DNA of 64,000 nt from Methylobacterium aquaticum. Its GTDB lineage: Bacteria > Pseudomonadota > Alphaproteobacteria > Rhizobiales > Beijerinckiaceae. The notes beneath the pieces are model-generated. The model saw only the letters and a list, made by a program, of their open reading frames with translations, did no database searches and had not been told where the DNA came from. Below are positions 8,854-19,043 of this stretch, piece after piece. Each line of letters opens with the position of its first letter. Position 1 is the stretch's first letter. The stretch spans positions 354,001-418,000 of the forward strand of contig NZ_CP043627.1 of NCBI RefSeq assembly GCF_016804325.1. The letters are read 5' to 3'. The translations under genes were made by a program, and so were the position numbers.

Positions 8854-9930
8854 TCAACTGTCCTGGCCGGTGAGGCGATCGAGCATGCGGTCGATGGCCC
8901 TGATCTGGATCGCGTTCTTCGAATAATAGTCGGGCGCGTGCGGGTCGTCCGCGCTGTAGCCCCACCAGTCCCAGCACCCGTCCGGGTTCTGCATCACGCC
9001 GCCGTCGCTGCCCTCGGCCTGCGGGTAGAGGACGATGAGGTCGTTGCTCTCGGCGATCGGGTTGTAGCCCGTGGTGGTGATGTAGCGGTTGCCGTAGGGC
9101 GGCTGGTTGGCGATGTCGGGCAGGCCGCGGATGTAGTTGACGTAGTTGTAGCCCTGCTTGCAGCCGTGCAGCGCGATATGGACCCCGGCCGCCGTCCCGC
9201 CCGCGAGGACCCTGGAAGGCACGTAGGCGTAGCCGAAGGCGCTCATGCTCGCGCGAGGCTCGCGTTCGAAGAATTCGCCCTGGTCGAAGCGGATCAGCCG
9301 CCCGGTCGCCTGCTCCGCCGGCGGCTTCAGGTCGCCGTAGATCTGCCGGAGGATCCGGTGCGACTGCATGAACCGGCCGTTGTTGATGTAGGGCGGGCGG
9401 TTCACCGGCAGCGGCGAGTCCTCGAGGTTGTCGGTGATGATCGCGTGGCCGGCATCGACGCTGCCGTCGTACCGGATGTCCCGCGGATCGACGCCGATCG
9501 CCTCGTAGAAGTCGCGGGTGCGCCGGACGACGTCGGGATAGACGACGCAGTCGGACTGGCCGCTGAAGATGTAGAGCCGCTGGCCCGCCAGGTTCTCGAG
9601 CCGGTCGATGCCGCCGGCGCTCTCGGTGCTCCGGGTCAGCGCGACGAGGTCGTCCACGTCCGGCGCCATGGCGGGGATGAGCGGGTTCATCCCGATGGCG
9701 AGCGCCCCCAGCGTGTAGGCGTCGGCCGCCACGACCGCCCCGCCCCGGAACGACTCGGCGCAGCGATAGGGTCCGCCCGCGATGATGCCGGCGCCGACGA
9801 ACTTGCGCGAATGGGCGAGATGCAGCTGCACCGTCATGAAGGCGCCGGAGGACAGGCCGGAGATCGAGTTCCGGCGTTCCTCGACCTTGTATCCCGACAG
9901 CCGCTCGGCCTGCTGGCTCGCGTCGCCCAT
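8854..9930 (-). CDS. PHA/PHB depolymerase family esterase
   Basis: 358-residue alpha/beta hydrolase of the short-chain-length polyhydroxyalkanoate depolymerase family (type 2 catalytic domain). The lipase box G-L-S-S-G is at residues 25-29 with Ser27 as nucleophile, very near the N-terminus. Further family blocks are YIFSGQSDCVVYPDVV, the DAGHAI segment (candidate catalytic His), LHGCKQGYNYVNY and CWDWWGYS. ATG 9930 has GAGGGGCGGGG upstream; the frame stays open to 10197 but that extension has no signal peptide or domain character. Lack of a signal peptide plus the downstream phasin gene suggest action on intracellular granules, unlike classic secreted type 2 depolymerases. Confidence 0.85.
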   Translation of the reverse strand: MGDASQQAERLSGYKVEERRNSISGLSSGAFMTVQLHLAHSRKFVGAGIIAGGPYRCAESFRGGAVVAADAYTLGALAIGMNPLIPAMAPDVDDLVALTRSTESAGGIDRLENLAGQRLYIFSGQSDCVVYPDVVRRTRDFYEAIGVDPRDIRYDGSVDAGHAIITDNLEDSPLPVNRPPYINNGRFMQSHRILRQIYGDLKPPAEQATGRLIRFDQGEFFEREPRASMSAFGYAYVPSRVLAGGTAAGVHIALHGCKQGYNYVNYIRGLPDIANQPPYGNRYITTTGYNPIAESNDLIVLYPQAEGSDGGVMQNPDGCWDWWGYSADDPHAPDYYSKNAIQIRAIDRMLDRLTGQDS

Positions 9931-10387
9931 GTCCCCGCCCCTCGATCGGCCTTGTCGTACCGGAACATCGAACCATCCCGGAACGCGATGAACCAAATCA
10001 CGGCGGGCATCATCTCGCAAGTGCGAAAAAAATCGGCGAAATATATTTTGCATCGCCGAAAATTCTCGTAGACTCTGGAAGAGACGCGAATCGTCTCGCC
10101 ACCGCCCTTCGCCCTCTCGTTTCGGGACAGGGGGGATGCATGGCGATAATCTCTGAAGGACGACCGTCTGGACTATTTTCGACTCGCCTCTGAGCATCGG
10201 CTCAGGGGCTCGTCACGATGGCTGTACACGCACACGGGATCGTGAAGCCGGGCCGATTTTCGCCACGGTTGAGGCTTAACCCTGCCACCCATCCTGTCGC
10301 GGGGACCCGGTAACCGTTTGTTGACGGTTTTCGGCAACCCTGCGTTCACCATGGCGCCCACGCGGCCCGAGCGAGGATGAGGGGATC
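9931..10387. other. Divergent promoter region, partly AT-rich
   Basis: About 460 bases between the depolymerase and the peptidase. Bases 9985-10080 are unusually AT-rich for this genome (GCGAAAAAAATCGGCGAA, TATATTTTGCATCGCCG), marking the most likely promoter or regulator-binding stretch. A second less GC-rich patch at 10265-10335 (GGTAACCGTTTGTTGACGG) precedes the peptidase. No RNA gene recognised. Confidence 0.5.
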
Positions 10388-11893
10388 GTGCGAGCGCTCA
10401 AGCGTGCCGGCCGCAGGGCGGCCGACCCGGCCCAGGACTCTCCCTCCATCCCGTCACGCTCCTGCCGGCGCGGCGTGCTGGCGCTGATCGCCTGCGTGGC
10501 GGCGGTGTTCGGCTCGACCAGCGGCACCCAGGACGCGGTCGCCAACGGCGACACCCGCACGATCTCGATCTTCCACGAGCACACCAAGGAGAGCGCCGCG
10601 ATCACGTTCAAGCGTGACGGGCGCTACGACCGGGCCGCCCTCGAGCAGTTGAACTGGCTGCTGCGCGACTGGCGCCTCGACGAACCGACCAAGATGGATC
10701 CCCGCCTGTTCGACGTGGTGTGGGAGGCCCACCGCGCCGTCGGCTCGCAGGACGCGATCCACGTCGTCTCGGCCTATCGCTCGCCCAAGACCAACGCCGC
10801 CTTGCGCCGTCGCTCCCGCGCGGTGGCCGAGCACAGCCAGCACATGCTCGGCAAGGCGATGGATTTCTATCTCGCCGATGTCTCGATCGACCAGATCCGG
10901 TCGATCGGCATGCGGATGCAGCGCGGCGGCGTCGGCTGGTACCCGCAGGCCAACAGCCCCTTCGTCCATCTCGACGTCGGCTCGGTCCGGTCCTGGCCGC
11001 GGATGAGCCACGACCAGCTCGCCCGGCTGTTTCCCGACGGGCGCACCGTCCACCTGCCCGCCGACGGCCGGCCGCTGGCGGGCTACGAGAGCGCCCGGGC
11101 CGAGATCCTGGCCCGCGGCGGCAGCGTGATGGGCGTGAGCCAGGCGATCGCGGCCGCGGACGAGGAGGACAGCCCGAACGTCGTCGGCCAGTTCTTCGCC
11201 ATGCTGTTCGGCGGGTCGAAGCCCGCCGCCGCCCCGCCGCCCGCCCCCGTGGTGCTGTCGGGCCGCGCGGGCCGCGTCCGCCCGGTGGCGCTGGCGAGCG
11301 CCCAGCCGGAGGATGCACGCGACGCCCTCGCCTACGCGGCACCCGCCGCCCCGGTCGCGCCCGCCGCCCTCCTGCCGCAGGCCGCCTCCCGTCAGGCCGC
11401 CCTGCCGGAGCCGGCGGAGGCCGCGCCCGTCGCGCCCCCCGAGCCGGAGGCCGGCGCGGCCGAGCCGGCCCCGGACGTGCCGGGCAAGCCCGCCCTGTCC
11501 GCCGCTCCGCTGCCGCCGCGGCGCCCGTCGGAATTCGCCGCCCTGGCGGAGGCGCTGGTCGCGAGCCCGCCGCCGGTCGCCGTGCCGCTTCCGCCCGCCC
11601 GCCCGGCCTCGATCCAGATCGCCACGGCGGATCCGGCAGCCCTGGGCGCCATCCTCCCCCTGCGCGCGCGGACGGCTCCCGTGCCGGCCCCCACCCCGCA
11701 GAAGGCGCAGCTGAATGCCCTGTTCAGCGCGGCGGCCGCTCCGGCGGTCGAGGCCGCGGCCACCCGCCTGATCCAGCGGCCCAAGCTCGGCACCCCGACC
11801 GCCGGCGCACCCGGGACCCGGTTGCGGGCCGGCGGCGCCGAGGAAGCGCCCGGGTCCGGCCGCGTCGGCGGATCGGCAGCCGGGCGGCGCTGA
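10388..11893 (+). CDS. DUF882 / YcbK-type M15 peptidase with Pro/Ala-rich tail
   Basis: 501 residues, GTG start. A hydrophobic anchor or signal lies at residues 28-50. Residues about 55-215 are the DUF882 (peptidase M15) domain, with zinc-ligand motifs HSQHMLGKAMDFYL near residue 150 and PFVHLDVGSVRSW near residue 195, preceded by VVSAYRSPKTN. Family members such as YcbK/MepK act on peptidoglycan cross-links, so a periplasmic cell-wall hydrolase is likely. Residues about 275-501 are low-complexity Pro/Ala/Arg, probably a disordered wall- or membrane-spanning tail. The next gene starts 9 bases downstream. Confidence 0.87.
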   Translation: MRALKRAGRRAADPAQDSPSIPSRSCRRGVLALIACVAAVFGSTSGTQDAVANGDTRTISIFHEHTKESAAITFKRDGRYDRAALEQLNWLLRDWRLDEPTKMDPRLFDVVWEAHRAVGSQDAIHVVSAYRSPKTNAALRRRSRAVAEHSQHMLGKAMDFYLADVSIDQIRSIGMRMQRGGVGWYPQANSPFVHLDVGSVRSWPRMSHDQLARLFPDGRTVHLPADGRPLAGYESARAEILARGGSVMGVSQAIAAADEEDSPNVVGQFFAMLFGGSKPAAAPPPAPVVLSGRAGRVRPVALASAQPEDARDALAYAAPAAPVAPAALLPQAASRQAALPEPAEAAPVAPPEPEAGAAEPAPDVPGKPALSAAPLPPRRPSEFAALAEALVASPPPVAVPLPPARPASIQIATADPAALGAILPLRARTAPVPAPTPQKAQLNALFSAAAAPAVEAAATRLIQRPKLGTPTAGAPGTRLRAGGAEEAPGSGRVGGSAAGRR

Positions 11894-11902
11894 GCGCCGG
11901 CC

Positions 11903-12664
11903 TTGGACTGGGTCGCGGCGAACTGGGTCGAGGCGATCGGCTATCTCGGGACGGCGCTCACCATCGCGTCGACCGCCATGAGCACGATGATCCCGCTGCG
12001 GGTCGTGTCGATCCTCGCCAGCATGGCGGTGATCACCTACGGGCTCCTCACCGGCAGCATGCCGGTGGTGCTCACCGAGGCGATCCAGATCCCGTTCAAC
12101 CTCTGGCGGCTCTACCAGATGGTCCGGCTGGTCCGCGACGTCGAGCGCGCGGCCGAGGGCGACCTTTCCCTCGACTGGCTCCGGCCCTTCGGCGAATCCC
12201 GGCGCGTCGCCGCCGGCGAGGTGCTGTTTCGCAAGGGCGACCCGGCCGACGAGATGTTCCTGATCGAGGGCGGCCGCTTCCGCATCGAGGAACTCGGCCT
12301 GGAGATCCGGCCCGGCGCCATCGTGGGCGAACTCGGCATGCTCTCGCCCGGGAACCTGCGCACCGGCACCCTGGTCTGCACCGAACCCGGCATCGTGCTC
12401 GGGGTCGCCTACACGGACGTGAAGCAGCTCTACTACCAGAACCCGGAATTCGGGTTCTATTTCCTGAAGCTGACGAGCGAGCGCCTGTTCCAGGCGGCGC
12501 AGGGCGCCCCGGCTCGTGGAGCGGTGGGCACGGACGCGATCGGAACGCCTGTTCGCGCGGGTCCCTCGAACGACCTGACGGTGATGCTGACGTCTCCCGA
12601 CGTCATCCCGGCGCTCCTCGAAGACGAGAATCCGGGATCCATCATCGCTCACCGTCCAGGATGA
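11903..12664 (+). CDS. Membrane protein with cyclic nucleotide-binding domain
   Basis: 253 residues, TTG start (MDWVAANWVEAIGYLGTAL) 9 bases after the previous stop; no ATG or GTG fits. Two to three membrane segments lie in residues 8-65. A cyclic-nucleotide-binding fold follows at about 90-195, with EVLFRKGDPADEMFLIEGGR and GAIVGELGMLSPGNLRTGT; the Arg and Glu expected to contact the nucleotide phosphate and ribose are present as GELGMLSPGNLRT. Resembles Popeye-like/Crp-fold membrane proteins; no output domain is seen. The last 20-25 residues are read from a dispersed repeat (family 4), so the natural C-terminus may be near residue 228. Confidence 0.78.
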   Translation: MDWVAANWVEAIGYLGTALTIASTAMSTMIPLRVVSILASMAVITYGLLTGSMPVVLTEAIQIPFNLWRLYQMVRLVRDVERAAEGDLSLDWLRPFGESRRVAAGEVLFRKGDPADEMFLIEGGRFRIEELGLEIRPGAIVGELGMLSPGNLRTGTLVCTEPGIVLGVAYTDVKQLYYQNPEFGFYFLKLTSERLFQAAQGAPARGAVGTDAIGTPVRAGPSNDLTVMLTSPDVIPALLEDENPGSIIAHRPG

Positions 12665-12742
12665 AGCGGAAGCGGTCCGCTTCGGTCTGCACCGCCAGCG
12701 GTCATGCATCCCGGATTCCGCTGCGCGGCCCGGGATGTCGTC
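12598..12742. repeat. Composite inverted repeat, family 4
   Basis: Arms GTCATCCCGGCGC...GAATCCGGGATCCA on the left and GCATCCCGGATTCCGCTGCG with CGGCCCGGGATG on the right, around a middle containing GGATGAAGCGGAAGCGGTCC. The arrangement matches 47884-48022. The left arm overlaps the 3' end of the cyclic-nucleotide-domain gene. The remaining gap to 12807 shows nothing else. Confidence 0.7.
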
Positions 12743-12807
12743 GAGGGTTTCAAGTCGGTCGCATCACGCCGACAGGCTCCGCGACCGGTTCAGGGCAGAC
12801 ACGCCGC

Positions 12808-13943
12808 CTACCCCCGCGGGAACACCCGCGCCGCGCCCACCACCAGGGCGACCCGGTCGCCCGGCTCGTAGACATCCGTCACCTTCACCTCGACCGGGGC
12901 CTCGGCGCCGTCGAGCAGGATCTCCGCCACGGTGCCCCGGCCGGTCCGGCGCCATTCGCGCACGGTGCCCGGCAGCGTGCCGGGCCCCTGCCCGACCGTG
13001 AGGTCCCAGGGACGCAGGCAGAGATCGACCGGCCCTTGCGGCCAGCCGGCCTCCGCGGCGATCACGGTGCGGCCGGCGACCCGGACCTCGCGGCCCACGA
13101 CCTCCGCGGCCAGGCGGGCGGTCTCGCCGACGAAGGACATCACGAAGCGCGAGGCCGGATGGTCCTGAACCTCGTGCGGCGCACCGACCTGCTCGATGCG
13201 GCCCTTGTTGAGGATCGCGATCCGGTCGGCGAGTTCCAGCGCCTCGTCCTGGTCGTGGGTGACGAAGATCGTGGTCTGGCCGGTCTCGCGGTGGATCTCC
13301 CGCAGCCAGCGGCGCAGGTCCTTGCGGACCTGGGCGTCCAGCGCCCCGAACGGCTCGTCGAGGAGCAGCACCGAGGGCTCGACCGCGAGCGCCCGGGCGA
13401 GCGCCACCCGCTGACGCTGGCCGCCGGAGAGCTGGCCCGGATAGCGCCTGGCGAGGTCGGGCAGTTGCACGAGTTCGAGCAGGCGCTCGACCCGGCGGCG
13501 GATCTCGTCCTCCTTCGGACGGTGGGCCCGGGGCGCGAGCGCAGCCCGTAGGCGATGTTCTCGAACACCGTGAGATGCCGGAACAGGGCGTAGTGCTGGA
13601 ACACGAAGCCGACGCCGCGGCTCTGGACCGGGATGTCGGTGGTGTCCTGCGAACCGAAGAACACCCGGCCGCCATCCGGGATCTCGAGCCCGGCGATGAC
13701 GCGCAGCAGCGTCGTCTTGCCGGAGCCCGAGGGGCCGAGCAGGGCCAGAAGCTCGCCCGGCTCGATCGCCAGGCTGACGCCTTCGAGCGCCGCGGGGCCC
13801 GGGCCGCCATAGCGCTTGACGATGCCGTCGACCCGGACCGACGTGCCGGCCTGGCGCAGGCGCTCGGCGGAGGCCGTCTCGACCGGGCGGGCGGACGCCT
13901 CGCGGCGCAGGGATAGGGCGGTGGGAGCGAATCCTGCCGTCAT
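12808..13943 (-). pseudogene. cysA: Sulfate ABC transporter ATP-binding protein, frameshifted
   Basis: Cytoplasmic ATPase of the CysTWA sulfate/thiosulfate importer. The 5' part (start ATG 13943, [15 protein letters not shown]) carries Walker A GPSGSGKT and runs to [11 protein letters not shown]. The 3' part, in another frame, carries [15 protein letters not shown], Walker [12 protein letters not shown], the H-loop VTHD and a TOBE-like C-terminus. The break is at about 13526-13534 in a GGGCCCGGGG run: adding one G restores [20 protein letters not shown]. Everything else is intact and the operon is complete, so a sequencing or assembly error is more likely than true loss. The start overlaps the cysW stop region. 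Restored length is about 379 residues, slightly long for CysA because of an N-terminal extension. Confidence 0.88.
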
Positions 13944-13944
13944 C

Positions 13945-14829
13945 TCAGTGGCCTCCGCGTCCGGCCAGCGCATCGGCGTGGCGCCATTCCAGGAAAGATT
14001 TACCCGCCAGGGTGACGAGCGCGAGGAGCGCCAACAGCGAGGCGATGCCGAACGCCGCCACGTAGTTGTACTCGTTGTACAGGATCTCGACGTGGAGCGG
14101 CATGGTGTTGGTGAGCCCCCGGATGCGGCCCGACACGACCGAGACGGCACCGAACTCGCCCATCGCCCGGGCGTTGCAGAGCAGCACGCCGTAGAGCAAG
14201 GCCCAGCGCACGTTCGGCAGGGTCACGGTGCGAAACACCCGCCACGGGCTGGCGCCGAGGGTCAACGCGGCTTCCTCGTCGGTGGTGCCCTGGTCCTGCA
14301 TCAAGGGGATCAGTTCGCGGGCGACGAACGGGAAGGTGACGAACACCGTGGCGAGCACGATGCCCGGCACCGCGAAGACGATCTCGATCCCGTGGCGTTG
14401 CAGGAACGGCCCGAACAGCCCCTGCGCCCCGAAGATCAGCACGTAGATCAGGCCGGCGACCACCGGCGAGACCGAGAACGGCAGGTCGATGAGGGTGATG
14501 AGCAGGTTACGGCCGCGGAAGTCGAACTTGGCGATGGCCCAGGAAGCGCACAGGCCGAACACGACGTTGAGCGGCACGGCGATCACCGCGACGAGGAGCG
14601 TCAGGCGGACCGCCGCGAGGGCGTCGGGCTCGGCGAAGCTGGCGAGATAGGGCCCCAGTCCCTTGCTCAGCGCCTCGACGAACACCACCGCGAGCGGCAG
14701 CAGCAGGAACAGCGCGAGGAACGCCACTGCCAGCACGGTGAGCGCGATGCGGACCGGGCGGGGCTCGGTCAAAGCCGCATGTGGGCCGCGTGCAGCGGGG
14801 CGAATGGAGGGAACGGTGGTCTCAGACAT
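13945..14829 (-). CDS. cysW: Sulfate ABC transporter permease CysW
   Basis: 294-residue inner-membrane permease subunit, normal length for CysW. Six or so membrane segments are visible, and the EAA-type coupling loop that contacts CysA is [21 protein letters not shown] (residues about 195-215); [11 protein letters not shown] follows, as is typical of molybdate/sulfate permeases. The first codons ([11 protein letters not shown]) overlap the end of cysT by 8 bases and the stop lies 1 base from the cysA start, so cysT-cysW-cysA are translationally coupled. Confidence 0.93.
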   Translation of the reverse strand: MSETTVPSIRPAARGPHAALTEPRPVRIALTVLAVAFLALFLLLPLAVVFVEALSKGLGPYLASFAEPDALAAVRLTLLVAVIAVPLNVVFGLCASWAIAKFDFRGRNLLITLIDLPFSVSPVVAGLIYVLIFGAQGLFGPFLQRHGIEIVFAVPGIVLATVFVTFPFVARELIPLMQDQGTTDEEAALTLGASPWRVFRTVTLPNVRWALLYGVLLCNARAMGEFGAVSVVSGRIRGLTNTMPLHVEILYNEYNYVAAFGIASLLALLALVTLAGKSFLEWRHADALAGRGGH

Positions 14830-15691
14830 GACCGAACCTGCGGCGGCTGAAATCCTGCAAGAGGTTGATGGCGAGAAGCGCGGTGAAGGACATCAGCAGC
14901 ATCACGGCGGCGATGGCCGTGGCGCCCGCATAGTTGAACTCCTCGAGCTTGATCACGATCAGCAGGGGCGCGATCTCGGAGACGTAAGGCAGGTTGCCGG
15001 CGACGAAGATCACCGAGCCGTATTCCCCGACGGCGCGTGCGAAGGCGAGCGCGAAGCCGGTGAGCATCGCGGGGATCAGGGGCGGCAGGATCACGGTGAC
15101 CAGCGCTCGGAAGCGCGAGGCGCCGAGGATGGCGGCCGCCTCCTCGCTCGACTTGTCGATCTCGGCGACCAGCGGCTGCACCGTGCGGACGCAGAACGGC
15201 AGGCCGACGAAGACGAGCGCCACCAGGATACCGAGCGGCGTGTAGGCGACCTTGATGCCGAGAGCCATCAAGGGCTCGCCGAGCCAGCCGTTCGGCGCGT
15301 AGAGGCTGGCGAGCGCGATGCCGGCGACAGCCGTCGGCAGCGCGAAGGGCAGATCCACCAGCGCGTCGATGATCCGCCGGCCGGGAAACCGGTAGCGGGT
15401 CAGCACCCAGGCGATCAGGAGCCCGAACACCGCGTCGATCGCGGCGGCGGCCAGCGACAGGCCGAACGAGGTCTTGAGCGCCGCGAGGTTGCGGGAATCG
15501 GTGATCAGCGCCCACAGGCCGGCGGGGCCGACGCTGGCGGCGCGCAGGAGCAGCACCGCGAGCGGCAGGAGGACGAGCAGGGTCAGGTAGGTGAGCGTGA
15601 TCCCGAAGGTCAGGCGGAAACCCGGCAGCGCGCTCGGTCGCCGGAAGCGGGCCGCTCCCCGCCCCGCGGGCAGGACCGCGGCGCCGCTCAT
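14822..15691 (-). CDS. cysT: Sulfate ABC transporter permease CysT
   Basis: 289-residue inner-membrane permease partner of CysW. Membrane segments are visible throughout; the coupling loop is [21 protein letters not shown] and is followed by [19 protein letters not shown], the family signature. The start overlaps the stop of the cysN-sbp frame by 4 bases (ATGA), continuing the chain of overlapping genes from cysH to cysA. Imports sulfate or thiosulfate delivered by the periplasmic binding protein. Confidence 0.93.
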   Translation of the reverse strand: MSGAAVLPAGRGAARFRRPSALPGFRLTFGITLTYLTLLVLLPLAVLLLRAASVGPAGLWALITDSRNLAALKTSFGLSLAAAAIDAVFGLLIAWVLTRYRFPGRRIIDALVDLPFALPTAVAGIALASLYAPNGWLGEPLMALGIKVAYTPLGILVALVFVGLPFCVRTVQPLVAEIDKSSEEAAAILGASRFRALVTVILPPLIPAMLTGFALAFARAVGEYGSVIFVAGNLPYVSEIAPLLIVIKLEEFNYAGATAIAAVMLLMSFTALLAINLLQDFSRRRFGHV

Positions 15692-16716
15692 TGGCGGGAC
15701 TTCAGGATGGCGTCGAACACGCCGCCATCGTCGAAATGGGTCTTCTGGGCCTTGGGCCAGCCGCCGAAGGTGTCGTCGATGGTGACGAGCTTCAGCTTGG
15801 GGAAGCGGGCCAGGTCCTCCTTCGCCGCCGCCGACTCGTCGCGCGGGCGGTAGAAGTTCTTGGCGATGATCGCTTGCGCTTCAGGCGTGTAGAGGAATTG
15901 CAGGTAGGCCTCGGCCTGCTTGCGGGTGCCCTTCTGGTCGACGTTGGCGTCGATCAAGGCCACCGGAGGCTCGGCCAGGATCGACAGGGAGGGCACGACG
16001 ATGTCGAACTTGCCCTTGCCGAATTCCTCGTCGGCGAGGAACGCCTCGTTCTCCCAGGCGATCAGCACGTCGCCGAGGCCCCGCTGCACGAAGGTGGTGG
16101 TGGCGCCCCGCGCCCCGGTGTCGAGCACCGGCACGTTCTTGAACAGGGCGGTGACGAAGTCCTTCGCCTTGGCGTCGTCGTTGTTGTTCTTTGACAGCGC
16201 GTAGGCGTAGGCCGCCAGATAGTTCCAGCGCGCCCCGCCCGAGGTCTTCGGATTCGGGGTGATGACCTGGATTCCCGGCTTCACCAGGTCGTTCCAGTCC
16301 TTGATCCCCTTCGGGTTGCCCTTGCGGACCAGGAACACGATGGTCGAGGTGTAGGGCGTCGAGTTGTTCGGCAGCCGCTTCTGCCAGTCGGCCGGCAGCT
16401 TCTTCGAGCGGGCGGCGATGGCGTCGATATCGCTGGCGAGCGCCAGCGTCACCACGTCGGCCGGCAGCCCGTCGATCACCGAGCGGGCCTGGGCGCCGGA
16501 GCCGCCATGCGAGGCGCGCACCGTCACGGTCTCGCCGGTCTTGGCCTTCCACTCCTTGGCGAAGGCCGCGTCGATCGCCCGGTACAGTTCCCGGGTCGGA
16601 TCGTAGGAGACGTTGAGCAGGGTCTGGGCGCGGACGGGAGCCGGAGCTCCCGCCAGGGCCAGGAGCGAGGCTCCGGCGGCGAGCGCTAGGGACGAACCGC
16701 GGAACAGCCGCTTCAA
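15688..16716 (-). other. sbp: Sulfate-binding protein module with possible internal TTG start
   Basis: Within the cysN frame a TTG at 16716 would start [20 protein letters not shown], a complete signal peptide with basic n-region, hydrophobic core and PVRAQ cleavage region, giving a 342-residue protein, the usual Sbp length. No good ribosome binding site is seen before it (only GGCGGCGGC). If used, CysN alone would still lack a stop codon. Separate expression of Sbp is inferred from localisation logic, not shown. Confidence 0.55.
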
Positions 16717-18108
16717 CGAGCCGAGGAGGCCGCCGCCGGCGGGAGCCGCCTCGGTCTTCGCTTCCGTTTTCGGAGCCTCGACCTTGGTCCCGCCCTGCGA
16801 AGCGACGGGCAGGGCCTGGACGAGGCCGAGTGCCGCGGTGTCGGTGGTCGCCCGGTCGATCAGGATCAGGCTGCCGGTGTCGCGGTTCTGCCGGTAGGCA
16901 TCGACCGCGACCTTGCGGTCGAGGCTGAGCGTCACGTCGCCGATGTCGTTCGCGCTCAAGGACCCGGCCGGCACGCCCTGCCCGGTCTCGGTGTCGATGC
17001 GTGCCCGCACCGCCTCGACCACGGCATTCGCCGTGACGGTGCCGATCTTGGCGAGGTAGGTCGCGCCGGGGGTCAGCTCGGTCTCGTTGGCCCAGAACAG
17101 CCGCACCTCGAGCCGATCGCCGACGATCGGGGCCTGCGCGGCCGCCGTGATCACGCTGCCGCGGGAGGCATCGACCTCGTCGGCCAGCACCAGGGTCACA
17201 GACTGGCCCGCGATGGCCCGCGGCAGGTCGCCGTCATAGGTGTAGATCCGGGCGATCGTCGACGGCGTGCCGGCGGGCGCCACCACCACTTGGTCGCCGA
17301 CCGCGACCGCACCCGACGCGATCAGGCCCGAGAAGCCGCGGAAGTCGGAATTTGGCCGGTTGACCCACTGCACCGCCATGCGGAAGGGAGCGGCCTCCTC
17401 CTCGACATGCGCGGGCACCTCCTCGAGGTATTGCAGCAGCGGCGCGCCGGTGTACCAGGGCGCGGCGGTGCCCGGCAGCACGACGTTGTCGCCGTTCGCC
17501 GCCGAGAGCGGGATGCCGGTGACGTCGGAGAAGCGCAGGCCTTTCGCAAAGGCCTGGAACTCGGCGACGATGGCGTCGAACCGACTCTCGGACCAGCCGA
17601 TCAGGTCCATCTTGTTGACCGCCAGCACGACGCGGCGGATGCCGAGCATCGAGACCAGGAGCGCGTGGCGCCTTGTCTGCGGGCTGAGGCCCTTCCTCGC
17701 ATCCACCAGCAGCACCGCGACCTCGGCGGTCGAGGCGCCGGTCGCCATGTTGCGGGTGTACTGGACGTGGCCGGGGGTGTCGGCGACGATGAACGAGCGC
17801 CGCTCGGTCGAGAAGAACCGGTAGGCGACGTCGATGGTGATGCCCTGCTCGCGCTCGGCCTGGAGGCCGTCGACGAGGAGGGCGAGGTCGATCTCGCCGC
17901 CCCGCGTGCCGTGGCGGCGCGAATCGCGCTCCAGCGCGCTGACCTGGTCGTCGAAGATCTGCTTGGTGTCGTGCAGCAGGCGCCCGATCAGGGTCGACTT
18001 GCCGTCATCGACCGAGCCGCAGGTGATGAACCGCAGCACTTCCTTCCGCTGATGGGCGGCGAGAAAGGCCTCGTAGCCGAAAGCGCGGGTGGATTGATGC
18101 ACGGTCAT
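15688..18108 (-). CDS. cysN: Fused CysN GTPase - sulfate-binding protein (806 residues)
   Basis: One uninterrupted frame holding two full-length proteins. Residues 1-about 440 are CysN, the GTPase subunit of ATP sulfurylase: [14 protein letters not shown] (G1), [11 protein letters not shown] (G3), NKMD (G4), then EF-Tu-like beta-barrel domains to [17 protein letters not shown]. Residues about 441-464 are a linker ([19 protein letters not shown]). From about 465 to 806 is a periplasmic sulfate-binding protein (Sbp/CysP type) beginning with its own signal peptide, [20 protein letters not shown] ending PVRAQ, and containing [16 protein letters not shown] and [20 protein letters not shown]. CysN must act in the cytosol and Sbp in the periplasm, so a single fused product is hard to explain. 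The start overlaps cysD (ATGA), the stop overlaps cysT. See the internal start entry and findings. Confidence 0.9.
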   Translation of the reverse strand: MTVHQSTRAFGYEAFLAAHQRKEVLRFITCGSVDDGKSTLIGRLLHDTKQIFDDQVSALERDSRRHGTRGGEIDLALLVDGLQAEREQGITIDVAYRFFSTERRSFIVADTPGHVQYTRNMATGASTAEVAVLLVDARKGLSPQTRRHALLVSMLGIRRVVLAVNKMDLIGWSESRFDAIVAEFQAFAKGLRFSDVTGIPLSAANGDNVVLPGTAAPWYTGAPLLQYLEEVPAHVEEEAAPFRMAVQWVNRPNSDFRGFSGLIASGAVAVGDQVVVAPAGTPSTIARIYTYDGDLPRAIAGQSVTLVLADEVDASRGSVITAAAQAPIVGDRLEVRLFWANETELTPGATYLAKIGTVTANAVVEAVRARIDTETGQGVPAGSLSANDIGDVTLSLDRKVAVDAYRQNRDTGSLILIDRATTDTAALGLVQALPVASQGGTKVEAPKTEAKTEAAPAGGGLLGSLKRLFRGSSLALAAGASLLALAGAPAPVRAQTLLNVSYDPTRELYRAIDAAFAKEWKAKTGETVTVRASHGGSGAQARSVIDGLPADVVTLALASDIDAIAARSKKLPADWQKRLPNNSTPYTSTIVFLVRKGNPKGIKDWNDLVKPGIQVITPNPKTSGGARWNYLAAYAYALSKNNNDDAKAKDFVTALFKNVPVLDTGARGATTTFVQRGLGDVLIAWENEAFLADEEFGKGKFDIVVPSLSILAEPPVALIDANVDQKGTRKQAEAYLQFLYTPEAQAIIAKNFYRPRDESAAAKEDLARFPKLKLVTIDDTFGGWPKAQKTHFDDGGVFDAILKSRQ

Positions 18109-19043
18109 CAGAAGTAGCCTTCCTGCTTCTTGCGCTCCATGGCGCCGGCGCCATCCTTGTCGATCACCCGGCCCTGCCGCTCGGAGGTGCGGGCGGCCAG
18201 CGTCTCGCCGATGATCTCCGGCAGGGTCGCGGCGTCGCTCTCCACCGCGCCGGTCAGCGGGTAGCAGCCGAGCGTCCGGAACCGCACGAGACGCATCTCG
18301 GGCGTCTCGCCAGGGTTCAGCGGCAGCCGCTCGTCGTCCACCATGATCAACTGCCCGTCGCGCTGCACGACGGGGCGCTCGGCCGCGTAATAGAGCGGCA
18401 CGATCGGGATGTTCTCCTGCTCGATGTAGAGCCAGATATCGAGCTCGGTCCAGTTCGACAGCGGGAAGACGCGCAACGACTCACCGCGCTGCTTCCTCAT
18501 GTTGTAGAGGTGCCAGGGCTCGGCGCGCTGGCGCTTCGGGTCCCAGCGGTGCTGCGCGGTGCGCAACGACACGATGCGCTCCTTGGCCCGCGAGGCCTCC
18601 TCGTCGCGGCGCGCCCCGCCGAAGGCCGCGTCGAACTTGTGCTTGTCGAGTGCCTGGCGCAGGGCCTGGGTCTTCATCACGTCGGTATGGACCTCGGAGC
18701 CGTGGCTCACCGGCCCGATGCCGCGGGCGAGCCCGTCCGGGTTGGTGTGGACCAGGAGATCGAGGCCGAGTTCCTTGGCGCGCCGGTCGCGGAAGGCGAT
18801 CATCTCGCGGAACTTCCAGGTCGTGTCGACGTGGAGCAGCGGGAACGGCAGCCGGCCCGGCGCGAAGGCCTTGAGCGCCAGGTGCAGCAGGACCGAGGAA
18901 TCCTTGCCGATCGAGTACAGCATCACCGGATTCTCGGTCTCGGCGACCGTCTCCCGCATGATGTGGATGCTCTCGGCCTCCAGGCGCTGGAGGTGGGTCA
19001 GACGGTCGAGCCCGTCGGTACGGGCCTTGAGGGCGGCGCTCAT
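18108..19043 (-). CDS. cysD: Sulfate adenylyltransferase subunit 2 CysD
   Basis: 311-residue catalytic subunit of ATP sulfurylase, normal length (about 300). It makes adenosine 5'-phosphosulfate from sulfate and ATP, driven by the CysN GTPase. The PP-loop nucleotide motif reads [19 protein letters not shown] near residue 45. Other family blocks: [33 protein letters not shown] and [15 protein letters not shown]; it ends [10 protein letters not shown] as in family members. ATG 19043 overlaps the cysH stop by 4 bases and the TGA overlaps the cysN ATG, so the subunits are translationally coupled. Confidence 0.96.
   Translation of the reverse strand: MSAALKARTDGLDRLTHLQRLEAESIHIMRETVAETENPVMLYSIGKDSSVLLHLALKAFAPGRLPFPLLHVDTTWKFREMIAFRDRRAKELGLDLLVHTNPDGLARGIGPVSHGSEVHTDVMKTQALRQALDKHKFDAAFGGARRDEEASRAKERIVSLRTAQHRWDPKRQRAEPWHLYNMRKQRGESLRVFPLSNWTELDIWLYIEQENIPIVPLYYAAERPVVQRDGQLIMVDDERLPLNPGETPEMRLVRFRTLGCYPLTGAVESDAATLPEIIGETLAARTSERQGRVIDKDGAGAMERKKQEGYF

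Noticed and set aside
9931..10197. Upstream extension of the PHA depolymerase frame
   Set aside because: The extra 89 residues lack a signal peptide and cross the AT-rich promoter region; ATG 9930 has a ribosome binding site and begins family-like sequence.
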